Source of the DNA: Arcuatula senhousia
Taxonomy: Eukaryota; Mollusca; Bivalvia; Mytilida; Mytilidae
Assembly (NCBI GenBank): GCA_963971305.1
Contig: CAXARO010000951.1
Coordinates: forward strand, 1 to 64,000
DNA: 64,000 bases
Direction of reading: 5' to 3'
Below the pieces are notes generated by a model that searched no databases, was not told where the DNA came from, and was given only the letters and a program-made list of their open reading frames with translations. This document shows, piece by piece, positions 51,484-63,881 of the stretch; position 1 is the stretch's first letter, and each line of letters begins with the position of its first letter. A program made the position numbers and the translations under genes.

Positions 51484-52902
51484 TATACGTCAGTTGCTCA
51501 TAGAAAAAAAATAAGTAGGGTTTTTTTCACATTTTAGAGGACTATTTCCACCATTTTCACTGAGTCTTAAAGGATGTTTTGTCATTTACATGTTTGTATG
51601 TCTGTCTGTCCGTCCGTCCGTATTTTTTGTTTTTTGTATGTTTTTTTTTATACTTTCGTTTTGTTTGTTTTTCAAATAACTTTTCATGTTTGTTTTTGTT
51701 TCTTTTACATGACAAAACAATTTTTGAGGGGGGGGGGGCTATTTCATACATGTAAGTTATCGCGCATACATGTAAGTACAAAAATTCGGGGGGGGGGGGG
51801 GGGGGCTTCAGTTTTTAGTTTATTTTCTTTGTTACTATATATAGCGACACTTTGTTATTTGTAGGTTTCTATGGTGTCGCGCGCGCTCTACGTCATATTT
51901 GAATAAAACTACGACTCTGTTTTTAAAAATCTCAGTCGAGGATTGAACGTTGACCAGTACACTTCAATTTTATTTCATTCATATAAGTGTTACTATATGG
52001 AATACATTGTCGTCGCGCCTGAGTAACTTGATAATTGAAAGCACCTGTTTATAGGAAATTATGACAATTGTTGTCAGCGAAGTGACCGACATTTAAAACA
52101 GTAAAAATCGTCTTGAAATTGGATTATTCTTGTGAATTAAAGTGGATTTAAGTGATTTCATTCAATTTTAAAATCAGGAAACACGTTTCTATAGGAAAAT
52201 CGCAAGAAATAAGTCAGGATTTTTTGCATTTTACGGGTATGCAGAACATTTAAATTTTGAAAAAGTCAGAAACGGGAGGGAATTTTTTTAAAAGGGGACC
52301 TTTGGTCCAAACATTTGGCTAGGATTTGGGCCACTTTTGACAGCATTTTGGCACTTCCGGTTGATTTGGCAAAAGTACAAAAAGGGGTCATTATACGTTT
52401 TTCGACATTTCTAAATTCTAAAAAAGAACATTTTTTTTGAAAAAAAAAAGAGAGCCCCGCCCAATTCTTTGATAGAGGCCAGTCGGGCACATGTCTACGG
52501 AGAGCGGGCACCAAAAGATTTGGCCCGGAAAACTTTAATTTTGGCGAAAATAGCGACTTTTTAGTGAAAACTGCAAAGGGGCGTAACTTCAAAATGGGAC
52601 CAGATACGGACATGATTGTTAGCTACAAAGCGAGAACTCAGCAACCTAAGCAACTGTACAAAATTTTAGGTCGATCGGTTGAACGATGTAGGAGTTTATC
52701 TGATAACAAGATTTCATAAAAAAAAGCCCGCGGGGGCATAACTCAAAAACTGGGCTAGGTACGAGCTTCCAGGGTAAGCTGTGCTTGTGTTTGAAGTAGT
52801 TCTAGCAGTCCTCCAAATTTCAGCCAAATCCGTTCAGAAATGGCGAAACCATTAATTTTTTTTAGTCTAAGTGTTGTTAATGAAGAATTGGAATAAGAAT
52901 AT
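51484..52902 (+). repeat. Family A monomer A29'' (diverged)
   Basis: 1419 bp. The first 410 bp are close to canonical A with the same decayed head; from about 51895 (CGTCATATTTGAATAAAACT) it is strongly diverged but colinear to the end, with the two 155-bp modules still visible (GGGGCATAACTCAAAAACTG near 52733). G-tracts 11 and 18. No 3' hairpin. The abrupt change suggests a recombination or conversion boundary. A minus-strand frame of 115 codons (52266-52613) reflects low stop density only. Confidence 0.8.
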
Positions 52903-52911
52903 TAAAGTGCC

Positions 52912-52930
52912 ATTTGTTCCGAGAACAAAT
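52912..52930 (+). repeat. 5' palindrome of C2
   Basis: Loop CGA, as in C1. Confidence 0.85.
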
Positions 52931-52951
52931 GAGAGGTCTTTCCCGTTAAGT

Positions 52952-52971
52952 TGACCTATGACCTTTGACCT
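52952..52971 (+). promoter_or_regulatory. Triple TGACCT at 1-nt spacing in C2
   Basis: Half-sites at 52952, 52959 and 52966, making two overlapping DR1-type sites. In C1 the corresponding array has two good half-sites and one degenerate one. Confidence 0.3.
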
Positions 52972-53840
52972 TTGTCTTAAAGTCAAGCTCTTAAATTACT
53001 TATAATAAATATATATATATTAACTATATTATCTGTAACCGTTTAAATGTTATATACAAGTAAATAAGGCATAGGATGACCTTTTTGGCCGCCATTTTGA
53101 AACCACTCAACCGTAACATGTACTTCTTGGGCTTAAATGATAGGTCTTGTCAAGACGGTCATTTTTTATACACATGTCTATTATACTATCTGTTACGGTT
53201 TTCAAGTTATTGGCAAAAAACCTATTTCGCGAAAACCTGTTTCGGCCGCCATTTCGAAACCACTCAACCGAATCATGCACTTCTTGTACTCAAATTGTAG
53301 GTCTTTACAAGACGATCATTTTTTGTTCATATATTGTCTATACTATCTCAAACGGTTTTCGAGTTATAAGCAAAAAACCGTTTGACGACCGCCATTTTGG
53401 CAATGGTAAACGCAAAAAAAATTTTGACCACAGATTCGTAATCAGGACCCTCAAATCTACCTGGACACCAAATTTCATTAAAATCGGACAACTTTGACAT
53501 TTTGCGCCAAGTTTGCGCCATACGCGCGCAACCAGGAAGTAAATTACAGCATTCTTTTTGCATGATAAATCATCACCAGGATGTAAGCTACCATTTTCAC
53601 TAAACAGAATCTTTATAACTATTACCGTTTCTGAGCTCACCTGATAACAAGGGTAAACAGCGTTTTGCGCTATTGCGCCGAAACTAAAAGGAGTTGGCGC
53701 TCACAGGCATAGTGATGTCTATTCCTGGCAGTGCTGAATAAGTGTGCCAAATTTCATTAAGATCGGTCAAGAAACTTTTTGCTCACGAGCGGCAGAAAAA
53801 AAAAAAGAATAATAATAATAATAGGCCTAACGAATACAAT

Positions 53841-53870
53841 AAGGTCTTTCCTACGGAAGGGAAAGACCTT
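53841..53870 (+). repeat. 3' terminal hairpin of C2
   Basis: Apex TACGGA, identical to the second hairpin of C1. Confidence 0.85.
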
Positions 53871-53873
53871 AAT

Positions 53874-55293
53874 TATACGTCAGTTGCTCATAGAAAAAAA
53901 ATAAGTAGGGTTTTTTTCACATTTTAGAGGACTATTTCCACCATTTTCACTGAGTCTTAAAGGATGTTTTGTCATTTACATGTTTGTATGTCTGTCTGTC
54001 CGTCCGTCCGTATTTTTTGTTTTTTGTATGTTTTTTTTTATACTTTCGTTTTGTTTGTTTTTCAAATAACTTTTCATGTTTGTTTTTGTTTCTTTTACAT
54101 GACAAAACAATTTTTGAGGGGGGGGGGGGCTATTTCATACATGTAAGTTATCGCGCATACATGTAAGTACAAAAATTCGGGGGGGGGGGGGGGGGGCTTC
54201 AGTTTTTAGTTTATTTTCTTTGTTACTATATATAGCGACACTTTGTTATTTGTAGGTTTCTATGGTGTCGCGCGCGCTCTACGTCATATTTGAATAAAAC
54301 TACGACTCTGTTTTTAAAAATCTCAGTCGAGGATTGAACGTTGACCAGTACACTTCAATTTTATTTCATTCATATAAGTGTTACTATATGGAATACATTG
54401 TCGTCGCGCCTGAGTAACTTCATAATTGAAAGCACCTGTTTATAGGAAATTATGACAATTGTTGTCAGCGAAGTGACCGACATTTAAAACAGTAAAAATC
54501 GTCTTGAAATTGGATTATTCTTGTGAATTAAAGTGGATTTAAGTGATTTCATTCAATTTTAAAATCAGGAAACACGTTTCTATAGGAAAATCGCAAGAAA
54601 TAAGTCAGGATTTTTTGCATTTTACGGGTATGCAGAACATTTAAATTTTGAAAAAGTCAGAAACGGGAGGGAATTTTTTTAAAAGGGGACCTTTGGTCCA
54701 AACATTTGGCTAGGATTTGGGCCACTTTTGACAGCATTTTGGCACTTCCGGTTGATTTGGCAAAAGTACAAAAAGGGGTCATTATACGTTTTTCGACATT
54801 TCTAAATTCTAAAAAAGAACATTTTTTTTGAAAAAAAAAAGAGAGCCCCGCCCAATTCTTTGATAGAGGCCAGTCGGGCACATGTCTACGGAGAGCGGGC
54901 ACCAAAAGATTTGGCCCGGAAAACTTTAATTTTGGCGAAAATAGCGACTTTTTAGTGAAAACTGCAAAGGGGCGTAACTTCAAAATGGGACCAGATACGG
55001 ACATGATTGTTAGCTACAAAGCGAGAACTCAGCAACCTAAGCAACTGTACAAAATTTTAGGTCGATCGGTTGAACGATGTAGGAGTTTATCTGATAACAA
55101 GATTTCATAAAAAAAAGCCCGCGGGGGCATAACTCAAAAACTGGGCTAGGTACGAGCTTCCAGGGTAAGCTGTGCTTGTGTTTGAAGTAGTTCTAGCAGT
55201 CCTCCAAATTTCAGCCAAATCCGTTCAGAAATGGCGAAACCATTAATTTTTTTTAGTCTAAGTGTTGTTAATGAAGAATTGGAATAAGAATAT
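53874..55293 (+). repeat. Family A monomer A30'' (diverged)
   Basis: 1420 bp, G-tracts 12 and 18. The only differences from A29'' that I found are one substitution (C at 54421 against G at 52030) and one extra G in tract 1. Followed by B8. Confidence 0.8.
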
Positions 55294-55302
55294 TAAAAAG
55301 TC

Positions 55303-55321
55303 ATTTGTTCAGAGAACAAAT
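55303..55321 (+). repeat. 5' palindrome of B8
   Basis: Same stem and AGA loop as B1. Confidence 0.85.
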
Positions 55322-56808
55322 GTGAGGTCTTTCCCTGTCTTACGTTTTTGTTATGGTATTTTATACAAGTACTAAAGACATTTGAGTCACTTTGTTTATG
55401 ACAAGATGTTGCCAATTATTATGATATAGGCTCCAGAATGAAGAGCAGGGGACCAAGAGTCAGAAAAAGTATGGTTGCTAAGGACTTTTATGACGGTTGC
55501 TATGGACTAGGGGTTACTTCCGGTTGAAAAAACTTAACCCTAAACTCAAAAAGTAGTCTTGGTTTAGAATATATATGGTTGCTATGGACTTTTCATTAAT
55601 GTTACCTTGTTGCTAGGGAATGACCTTGACCTATGACCTTTGACCTTGGACTCAAATTGTAGCTCTTTAAATACTGATTCATTTAAATATACATGTTTAC
55701 TATACTATCTGTTATGGTTTTCAAGTTATTGGCAAAAAACGTGTATCACGAAACTTGTTTTGGCCGCCATTTTGAAACCGTTCAACCGAATCATGTACTG
55801 TTTGGGTTCAAATTGTAGGTAATTTAATCGTCTTTCAAATGAACCCTATGTTTCATTCATCATCTTTTATGGTTTAAAAGTTATAAACAAAAAATCATTT
55901 TAAAAATAAGAATCAAGGGCGATAACTCAAAAACGACAAGTTTTACGCTTTCGCACCTGAAACCCTTTTTGTAGATTTTGACATGGTGAACATTTTTACC
56001 ATGTATTGTCCGCTTCAATTTTGTACGGTTTAAGTGCTATTTTGAAAATGGCTGCCCATAACCATTCAACTTTGGTCTTAAATTGAAGGGCCCATAATGA
56101 CGGTCACAAAAAAACCCATATGTTTACTATATTAACTCTGACGGTTTAAAAGTTATAAGCCAAAAACGGATAAGCGTAAACGTGTAAAGGGCCATAACTC
56201 GAAAACGGTTTGTCGTACAGTGTTCGACCCTTTATATCAAACAAAGGTCTACATGAGACGAGTATTTTTCCCATTACATGTCTGCTTCAATTTTGTATGG
56301 TTTTTGAGCTATACTGCAAACAAGGTGTACCATGACCTCTGACCTTGAGATTTGACCTTTGACCTTGACATTTTTGAATGCAACATATGTCACCTAGGAT
56401 GATTGGTGAAGGTCCCAAGTCTCTAGGACTAACCGTTTTGAAGAAAAAAATTTTGAAGAGTCGCGACAGGTTTCGACTCAAAAACGCGTAACCAGGAAGT
56501 TGATCGAAAATTTTTTTTTTGCGTGATGACATGTTGCCAGGAGTCCAGCAACATTTCCAACACTTTAGATTTTTGATACCGGTTACGGTTTCTGAGATTA
56601 TCTGATAACAAGGGTTTTCGGTCTGGGGCAGATAACTCCGTTACTAAAAATAGTTCGGTTTTCAGGTTGCGGTCAAGGCGAGTCTGGGTGTGACCGAGTT
56701 AACGCAAGAAGTATCGTAAAGATATGTCGCGACACTTTTGCGACATTCACAGCGGAAAAGAAGAAGAAAAATAATAATAATAATAATAATAACCATAAGA
56801 AATACAGT

Positions 56809-56839
56809 AAGGTCTTTCCACTGTAGTGGGAAAGACCTT
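56809..56839 (+). repeat. 3' terminal hairpin of B8
   Basis: Apex ACT-gt-AGT, identical to B1. Confidence 0.85.
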
Positions 56840-56842
56840 AAT

Positions 56843-58249
56843 TATACGTCAGTTGCTCATAGAAAAAATAAGAAGGGGTCTTTTCACATTTTAGAGGACT
56901 ATTTCCGCCATTTTCACTGAGTCTTAAAGGATGTTATGTCATTTACATGTTTGTATGTCTGTCTGTCCGTCCGTCCGTATTTTCTGTGTGTATTTTTGTA
57001 CTTTCGTTTTGTTTGTTTTTTAAATAACTTTTCATGTTTGTTTTTGTTTTTTTTACATGACAAACAATTTTTGAGGGGGGGGGGGCTATTTCATACATGT
57101 AAGTTATCGCGCATACATGTAAGTACAAAAATTGGGGGGGGGGGGCTTAAGTTTTTAGTTTATTTTCTTTGTTACTATATATAGCGACACTTTGTTATTT
57201 GTAGGTTTCTATGGTGTCGCGCGCGCTCTACGTCATTTTTGAATGACTTTACGACTTAGTTTTTAGATTTCTCAGTACAGCGGTAGACTTTGCAGGGTTC
57301 AGACCTATATTGATTTTCCATTCTCTCAACGTATACAGTTAGAATACATGAACGTCACGGATGAGCAAGTTTATAATTGGAATGTGCCTGTTATGACCCG
57401 GGAATCTTTTGACAATAATTTACAACATTTGATGACAGGCAAAAGTAGTGACATAATTAGTTCATTTTGGATTATTTTAAATAGTTAAGGACGAATTTAG
57501 TGAAAACATTCAATTTTCGAAACAGGAATAACGTTGAATAGTGAAATTTGGAGGAAATTCGTCAGGAATTTGTGTGTTTTACGGGACTGCAGAAAACTTT
57601 AATTTTGAAAAACTCATAAACCTGAGGACATTTTTGTAAACGGGGACTTTTAGTGCATACATTTGGCTAGGATATCAGCTAGTTTTGACAGCATTTTGGC
57701 ACTTCCGGTGCATTTGACAAAAGTACAAAGAGGGGTCAAGTTACGTTTTTTGAAATTTCGAAAAATTAGAACAAAAATTTGTATAAAAAAAAATAAGTGG
57801 ACCCGGCTGGAATGTTTGACAGATTTCAGTCGGGCACATTTTTACGGAGAGGGGGCACCAAAAATTTCCGCACGGAAAAGTTTATTTTTGGCTAAATTAG
57901 CGATTTTTGAGTAAAAACCAGAAAGGTGCGTAACTTCAAAATGGGGCCAGGTACAGACTTTATTTTTAGCTACAACGCGAGAGCTCATTATTCTAAGCAA
58001 CTGTGCAAAATTTCAGCTCGATCGGTTGAAAAACTTGGTAGTTTATCTGCGCACAACATTTCATAAAAAAAAGCCCGCGGGGGCATATCTCGAAAACTAT
58101 GCTAGGTACACACTTCCAGCGTGAGCTGTGCTTGTTTCTAATGTAGTGCTAGCAGTGTACCAAGTTTCAGGTCAATCCGTTCAGAAATGGTGAAACCATT
58201 ATTTTTTTTAAGTCTCAGTGTTGTTAAAGAAGAATTAGAATAAAAATAT
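56843..58249 (+). repeat. Family A monomer A31
   Basis: 1407 bp, G-tracts 11 and 12. Return to canonical A after the older block. Confidence 0.9.
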
Positions 58250-59656
58250 TATACGTCAGTTGCTCATAGAAAAAATAAGAAGGGGTCTTTTCACATTTTA
58301 GAGGACTATTTCCGCCATTTTCACTGAGTCTTAAAGGATGTTATGTCATTTACATGTTTGTATGTCTGTCTGTCCGTCCGTCCGTATTTTCTGTGTGTAT
58401 TTTTGTACTTTCGTTTTGTTTGTTTTTTAAATAACTTTTCATGTTTGTTTTTGTTTTTTTTACATGACAAACAATTTTTGAGGGGGGGGGGGCTATTTCA
58501 TACATGTAAGTTATCGCGCATACATGTAAGTACAAAAATTGGGGGGGGGGGGCTTAAGTTTTTAGTTTATTTTCTTTGTTACTATATATAGCGACACTTT
58601 GTTATTTGTAGGTTTCTATGGTGTCGCGCGCGCTCTACGTCATTTTTGAATGACTTTACGACTTAGTTTTTAGATTTCTCAGTACAGCGGTAGACTTTGC
58701 AGGGTTCAGACCTATATTGATTTTCCATTCTCTCAACGTATACAGTTAGAATACATGAACGTCACGGATGAGCAAGTTTATAATTGGAATGTGCCTGTTA
58801 TGACCCGGGAATCTTTTGACAATAATTTACAACATTTGATGACAGGCAAAAGTAGTGACATAATTAGTTCATTTTGGATTATTTTAAATAGTTAAGGACG
58901 AATTTAGTGAAAACATTCAATTTTCGAAACAGGAATAACGTTGAATAGTGAAATTTGGAGGAAATTCGTCAGGAATTTGTGTGTTTTACGGGACTGCAGA
59001 AAACTTTAATTTTGAAAAGCTCATAAACCTGAGGACATTTTTGTAAACGGGGACTTTTAGTGCATACATTTGGCTAGGATATCAGCTAGTTTTGACAGCA
59101 TTTTGGCACTTCCGGTGCATTTGACAAAAGTACAAAGAGGGGTCAAGTTACGTTTTTTGAAATTTCGAAAAATTAGAACAAAAATTTGTATAAAAAAAAA
59201 TAAGTGGACCCGGCTGGAATGTTTGACAGATTTCAGTCGGGCACATTTTTACGGAGAGGGGGCACCAAAAATTTCCGCACGGAAAAGTTTATTTTTGGCT
59301 AAATTAGCGATTTTTGAGTAAAAACCAGAAAGGTGCGTAACTTCAAAATGGGGCCAGGTACAGACTTTATTTTTAGCTACAACGCGAGAGCTCATTATTC
59401 TAAGCAACTGTGCAAAATTTCAGCTCGATCGGTTGAAAAACTTGGTAGTTTATCTGCGCACAACATTTCATAAAAAAAAGCCCGCGGGGGCATATCTCGA
59501 AAACTATGCTAGGTACACACTTCCAGCGTGAGCTGTGCTTGTTTCTAATGTAGTGCTAGCAGTGTACCAAGTTTCAGGTCAATCCGTTCAGAAATGGTGA
59601 AACCATTATTTTTTTTAAGTCTCAGTGTTGTTAAAGAAGAATTAGAATAAAAATAT
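58250..59656 (+). repeat. Family A monomer A32
   Basis: 1407 bp, G-tracts 11 and 12. Private A-to-G change at 59019 (GAAAAGCTC). Confidence 0.9.
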
Positions 59657-61066
59657 TATACGTCAGTTGCTCATAGAAAAAATAAGAAGGGGTCTTTTCA
59701 CATTTTAGAGGACTATTTCCGCCATTTTCACTGAGTCTTAAAGGATGTTATGTCATTTACATGTTTGTATGTCTGTCTGTCCGTCCGTCCGTATTTTCTG
59801 TGTGTATTTTTGTACTTTCGTTTTGTTTGTTTTTTAAATAACTTTTCATGTTTGTTTTTGTTTTTTTTACATGACAAACAATTTTTGAGGGGGGGGGGGG
59901 GCTATTTCATACATGTAAGTTATCGCGCATACATGTAAGTACAAAAATTGGGGGGGGGGGGGCTTAAGTTTTTAGTTTATTTTCTTTGTTACTATATATA
60001 GCGACACTTTGTTATTTGTAGGTTTCTATGGTGTCGCGCGCGCTCTACGTCATTTTTGAATGACTTTACGACTTAGTTTTTAGATTTCTCAGTACAGCGG
60101 TAGACTTTGCAGGGTTCAGACCTATATTGATTTTCCATTCTCTCAACGTATACAGTTAGAATACATGAACGTCACGGATGAGCAAGTTTATAATTGGAAT
60201 GTGCCTGTTATGACCCGGGAATCTTTTGACAATAATTTACAACATTTGATGACAGGCAAAAGTAGTGACATAATTAGTTCATTTTGGATTATTTTAAATA
60301 GTTAAGGACGAATTTAGTGAAAACATTCAATTTTCGAAACAGGAATAACGTTGAATAGTGAAATTTGGAGGAAATTCGTCAGGAATTTGTGTGTTTTACG
60401 GGACTGCAGAAAACTTTAATTTTGAAAAACTCATAAACCTGAGGACATTTTTGTAAACGGGGACTTTTAGTGCATACATTTGGCTAGGATATCAGCTAGT
60501 TTTGACAGCATTTTGGCACTTCCGGTGCATTTGACAAAAGTACAAAGAGGGGTCAAGTTACGTTTTTTGAAATTTCGAAAAATTAGAACAAAAATTTGTA
60601 TAAAAAAAAATAAGTGGACCCGGCTGGAATGTTTGACAGATTTCAGTCGGGCACATTTTTACGGAGAGGGGGCACCAAAAATTTCCGCACGGAAAAGTTT
60701 ATTTTTGGCTAAATTAGCGATTTTTGAGTAAAAACCAGAAAGGTGCGTAACTTCAAAATGGGGCCAGGTACAGACTTTATTTTTAGCTACAACGCGAGAG
60801 CTCATTATTCTAAGCAACTGTGCAAAATTTCAGCTCGATCGGTTGAAAAACTTGGTAGTTTATCTGCGCACAACATTTCATAAAAAAAAGCCCGCGGGGG
60901 CATATCTCGAAAACTATGCTAGGTACACACTTCCAGCGTGAGCTGTGCTTGTTTCTAATGTAGTGCTAGCAGTGTACCAAGTTTCAGGTCAATCCGTTCA
61001 GAAATGGTGAAACCATTATTTTTTTTAAGTCTCAGTGTTGTTAAAGAAGAATTAGAATAAAAATAT
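59657..61066 (+). repeat. Family A monomer A33
   Basis: 1410 bp, G-tracts 13 and 13. Confidence 0.9.
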
Positions 61067-62474
61067 TATACGTCAGTTGCTCATAGAAAAAATAAGAAGG
61101 GGTCTTTTCACATTTTAGAGGACTATTTCCGCCATTTTCACTGAGTCTTAAAGGATGTTATGTCATTTACATGTTTGTATGTCTGTCTGTCCGTCCGTCC
61201 GTATTTTCTGTGTGTATTTTTGTACTTTCGTTTTGTTTGTTTTTTAAATAACTTTTCATGTTTGTTTTTGTTTTTTTTACATGACAAACAATTTTTGAGG
61301 GGGGGGGGGGCTATTTCATACATGTAAGTTATCGCGCATACATGTAAGTACAAAAATTGGGGGGGGGGGGCTTAAGTTTTTAGTTTATTTTCTTTGTTAC
61401 TATATATAGCGACACTTTGTTATTTGTAGGTTTCTATGGTGTCGCGCGCGCTCTACGTCATTTTTGAATGACTTTACGACTTAGTTTTTAGATTTCTCAG
61501 TACAGCGGTAGACTTTGCAGGGTTCAGACCTATATTGATTTTCCATTCTCTCAACGTATACAGTTAGAATACATGAACGTCACGGATGAGCAAGTTTATA
61601 ATTGGAATGTGCCTGTTATGACCCGGGAATCTTTTGACAATAATTTACAACATTTGATGACAGGCAAAAGTAGTGACATAATTAGTTCATTTTGGATTAT
61701 TTTAAATAGTTAAGGACGAATTTAGTGAAAACATTCAATTTTCGAAACAGGAATAACGTTGAATAGTGAAATTTGGAGGAAATTCGTCAGGAATTTGTGT
61801 GTTTTACGGGACTGCAGAAAACTTTAATTTTGAAAAACTCATAAACCTGAGGACATTTTTGTAAACGGGGACTTTTAGTGCATACATTTGGCTAGGATAT
61901 CAGCTAGTTTTGACAGCATTTTGGCACTTCCGGTGCATTTGACAAAAGTACAAAGAGGGGTCAAGTTACGTTTTTTGAAATTTCGAAAAATTAGAACAAA
62001 AATTTGTATAAAAAAAAATAAGTGGACCCGGCTGGAATGTTTGACAGATTTCAGTCGGGCACATTTTTACGGAGAGGGGGCACCAAAAATTTCCGCACGG
62101 AAAAGTTTATTTTTGGCTAAATTAGCGATTTTTGAGTAAAAACCAGAAAGGTGCGTAACTTCAAAATGGGGCCAGGTACAGACTTTATTTTTAGCTACAA
62201 CGCGAGAGCTCATTATTCTAAGCAACTGTGCAAAATTTCAGCTCGATCGGTTGAAAAACTTGGTAGTTTATCTGCGCACAACATTTCATAAAAAAAAGCC
62301 CGCGGGGGCATATCTCGAAAACTATGCTAGGTACACACTTCCAGCGTGAGCTGTGCTTGTTTCTAATGTAGTGCTAGCAGTGTACCAAGTTTCAGGTCAA
62401 TCCGTTCAGAAATGGTGAAACCATTATTTTTTTTAAGTCTCAGTGTTGTTAAAGAAGAATTAGAATAAAAATAT
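61067..62474 (+). repeat. Family A monomer A34
   Basis: 1408 bp, G-tracts 12 and 12. Confidence 0.9.
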
Positions 62475-63881
62475 TATACGTCAGTTGCTCATAGAAAAAA
62501 TAAGAAGGGGTCTTTTCACATTTTAGAGGACTATTTCCGCCATTTTCACTGAGTCTTAAAGGATGTTATGTCATTTACATGTTTGTATGTCTGTCTGTCC
62601 GTCCGTCCGTATTTTCTGTGTGTATTTTTGTACTTTCGTTTTGTTTGTTTTTTAAATAACTTTTCATGTTTGTTTTTGTTTTTTTTACATGACAAACAAT
62701 TTTTGAGGGGGGGGGGGCTATTTCATACATGTAAGTTATCGCGCATACATGTAAGTACAAAAATTGGGGGGGGGGGGCTTAAGTTTTTAGTTTATTTTCT
62801 TTGTTACTATATATAGCGACACTTTGTTATTTGTAGGTTTCTATGGTGTCGCGCGCGCTCTACGTCATTTTTGAATGACTTTACGACTTAGTTTTTAGAT
62901 TTCTCAGTACAGCGGTAGACTTTGCAGGGTTCAGACCTATATTGATTTTCCATTCTCTCAACGTATACAGTTAGAATACATGAACGTCACGGATGAGCAA
63001 GTTTATAATTGGAATGTGCCTGTTATGACCCGGGAATCTTTTGACAATAATTTACAACATTTGATGACAGGCAAAAGTAGTGACATAATTAGTTCATTTT
63101 GGATTATTTTAAATAGTTAAGGACGAATTTAGTGAAAACATTCAATTTTCGAAACAGGAATAACGTTGAATAGTGAAATTTGGAGGAAATTCGTCAGGAA
63201 TTTGTGTGTTTTACGGGACTGCAGAAAACTTTAATTTTGAAAAACTCATAAACCTGAGGACATTTTTGTAAACGGGGACTTTTAGTGCATACATTTGGCT
63301 AGGATATCAGCTAGTTTTGACAGCATTTTGGCACTTCCGGTGCATTTGACAAAAGTACAAAGAGGGGTCAAGTTACGTTTTTTGAAATTTCGAAAAATTA
63401 GAACAAAAATTTGTATAAAAAAAAATAAGTGGACCCGGCTGGAATGTTTGACAGATTTCAGTCGGGCACATTTTTACGGAGAGGGGGCACCAAAAATTTC
63501 CGCACGGAAAAGTTTATTTTTGGCTAAATTAGCGATTTTTGAGTAAAAACCAGAAAGGTGCGTAACTTCAAAATGGGGCCAGGTACAGACTTTATTTTTA
63601 GCTACAACGCGAGAGCTCATTATTCTAAGCAACTGTGCAAAATTTCAGCTCGATCGGTTGAAAAACTTGGTAGTTTATCTGCGCACAACATTTCATAAAA
63701 AAAAGCCCGCGGGGGCATATCTCGAAAACTATGCTAGGTACACACTTCCAGCGTGAGCTGTGCTTGTTTCTAATGTAGTGCTAGCAGTGTACCAAGTTTC
63801 AGGTCAATCCGTTCAGAAATGGTGAAACCATTATTTTTTTTAAGTCTCAGTGTTGTTAAAGAAGAATTAGAATAAAAATAT
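62475..63881 (+). repeat. Family A monomer A35
   Basis: 1407 bp, G-tracts 11 and 12. Last complete unit of the window. Confidence 0.9.

Larger units (their letters stand above)
52903..53873 (+). mobile_element. Family C element C2
   Basis: 971 bp, one 3' hairpin (53841-53870, apex TACGGA). It differs from C1 at many positions (for example AACTAAAAGGAGTTGGCG against AATTATAAAGAGTTGGCG, and CATAGTGATGTC against GTTAACCTTGTC) and lacks the first of C1's two termini. 5' palindrome 52912-52930 (loop CGA), subterminal repeat 52934-52944, three TGACCT half-sites at 52952-52971. Frames of 60-116 codons over its modules overlap on both strands and look non-coding. Confidence 0.68.
55294..56842 (+). 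mobile_element. Family B element B8, 5' subtype beta, with internal deletion
   Basis: 1549 bp. Beta 5' segment, ACT/AGT hairpin (56809-56839). About 30 bp are missing near 56040 relative to B1 and B7: the segment holding CTGTTTACGGTGTCAGCC is gone and GTGCTATTTTGAAAATGG results, with ATTT at both edges. 5' palindrome 55303-55321, subterminal repeat 55325-55335, TGACCT clusters 55621-55648 and 56333-56369. Confidence 0.7.

Noticed and set aside
52266..52613. 115-codon minus-strand frame (also at 54657-55004)
   Set aside because: Present only in A29'' and A30'', which are near-identical copies; the homologous part of canonical A has no such frame, and no domain is recognisable.
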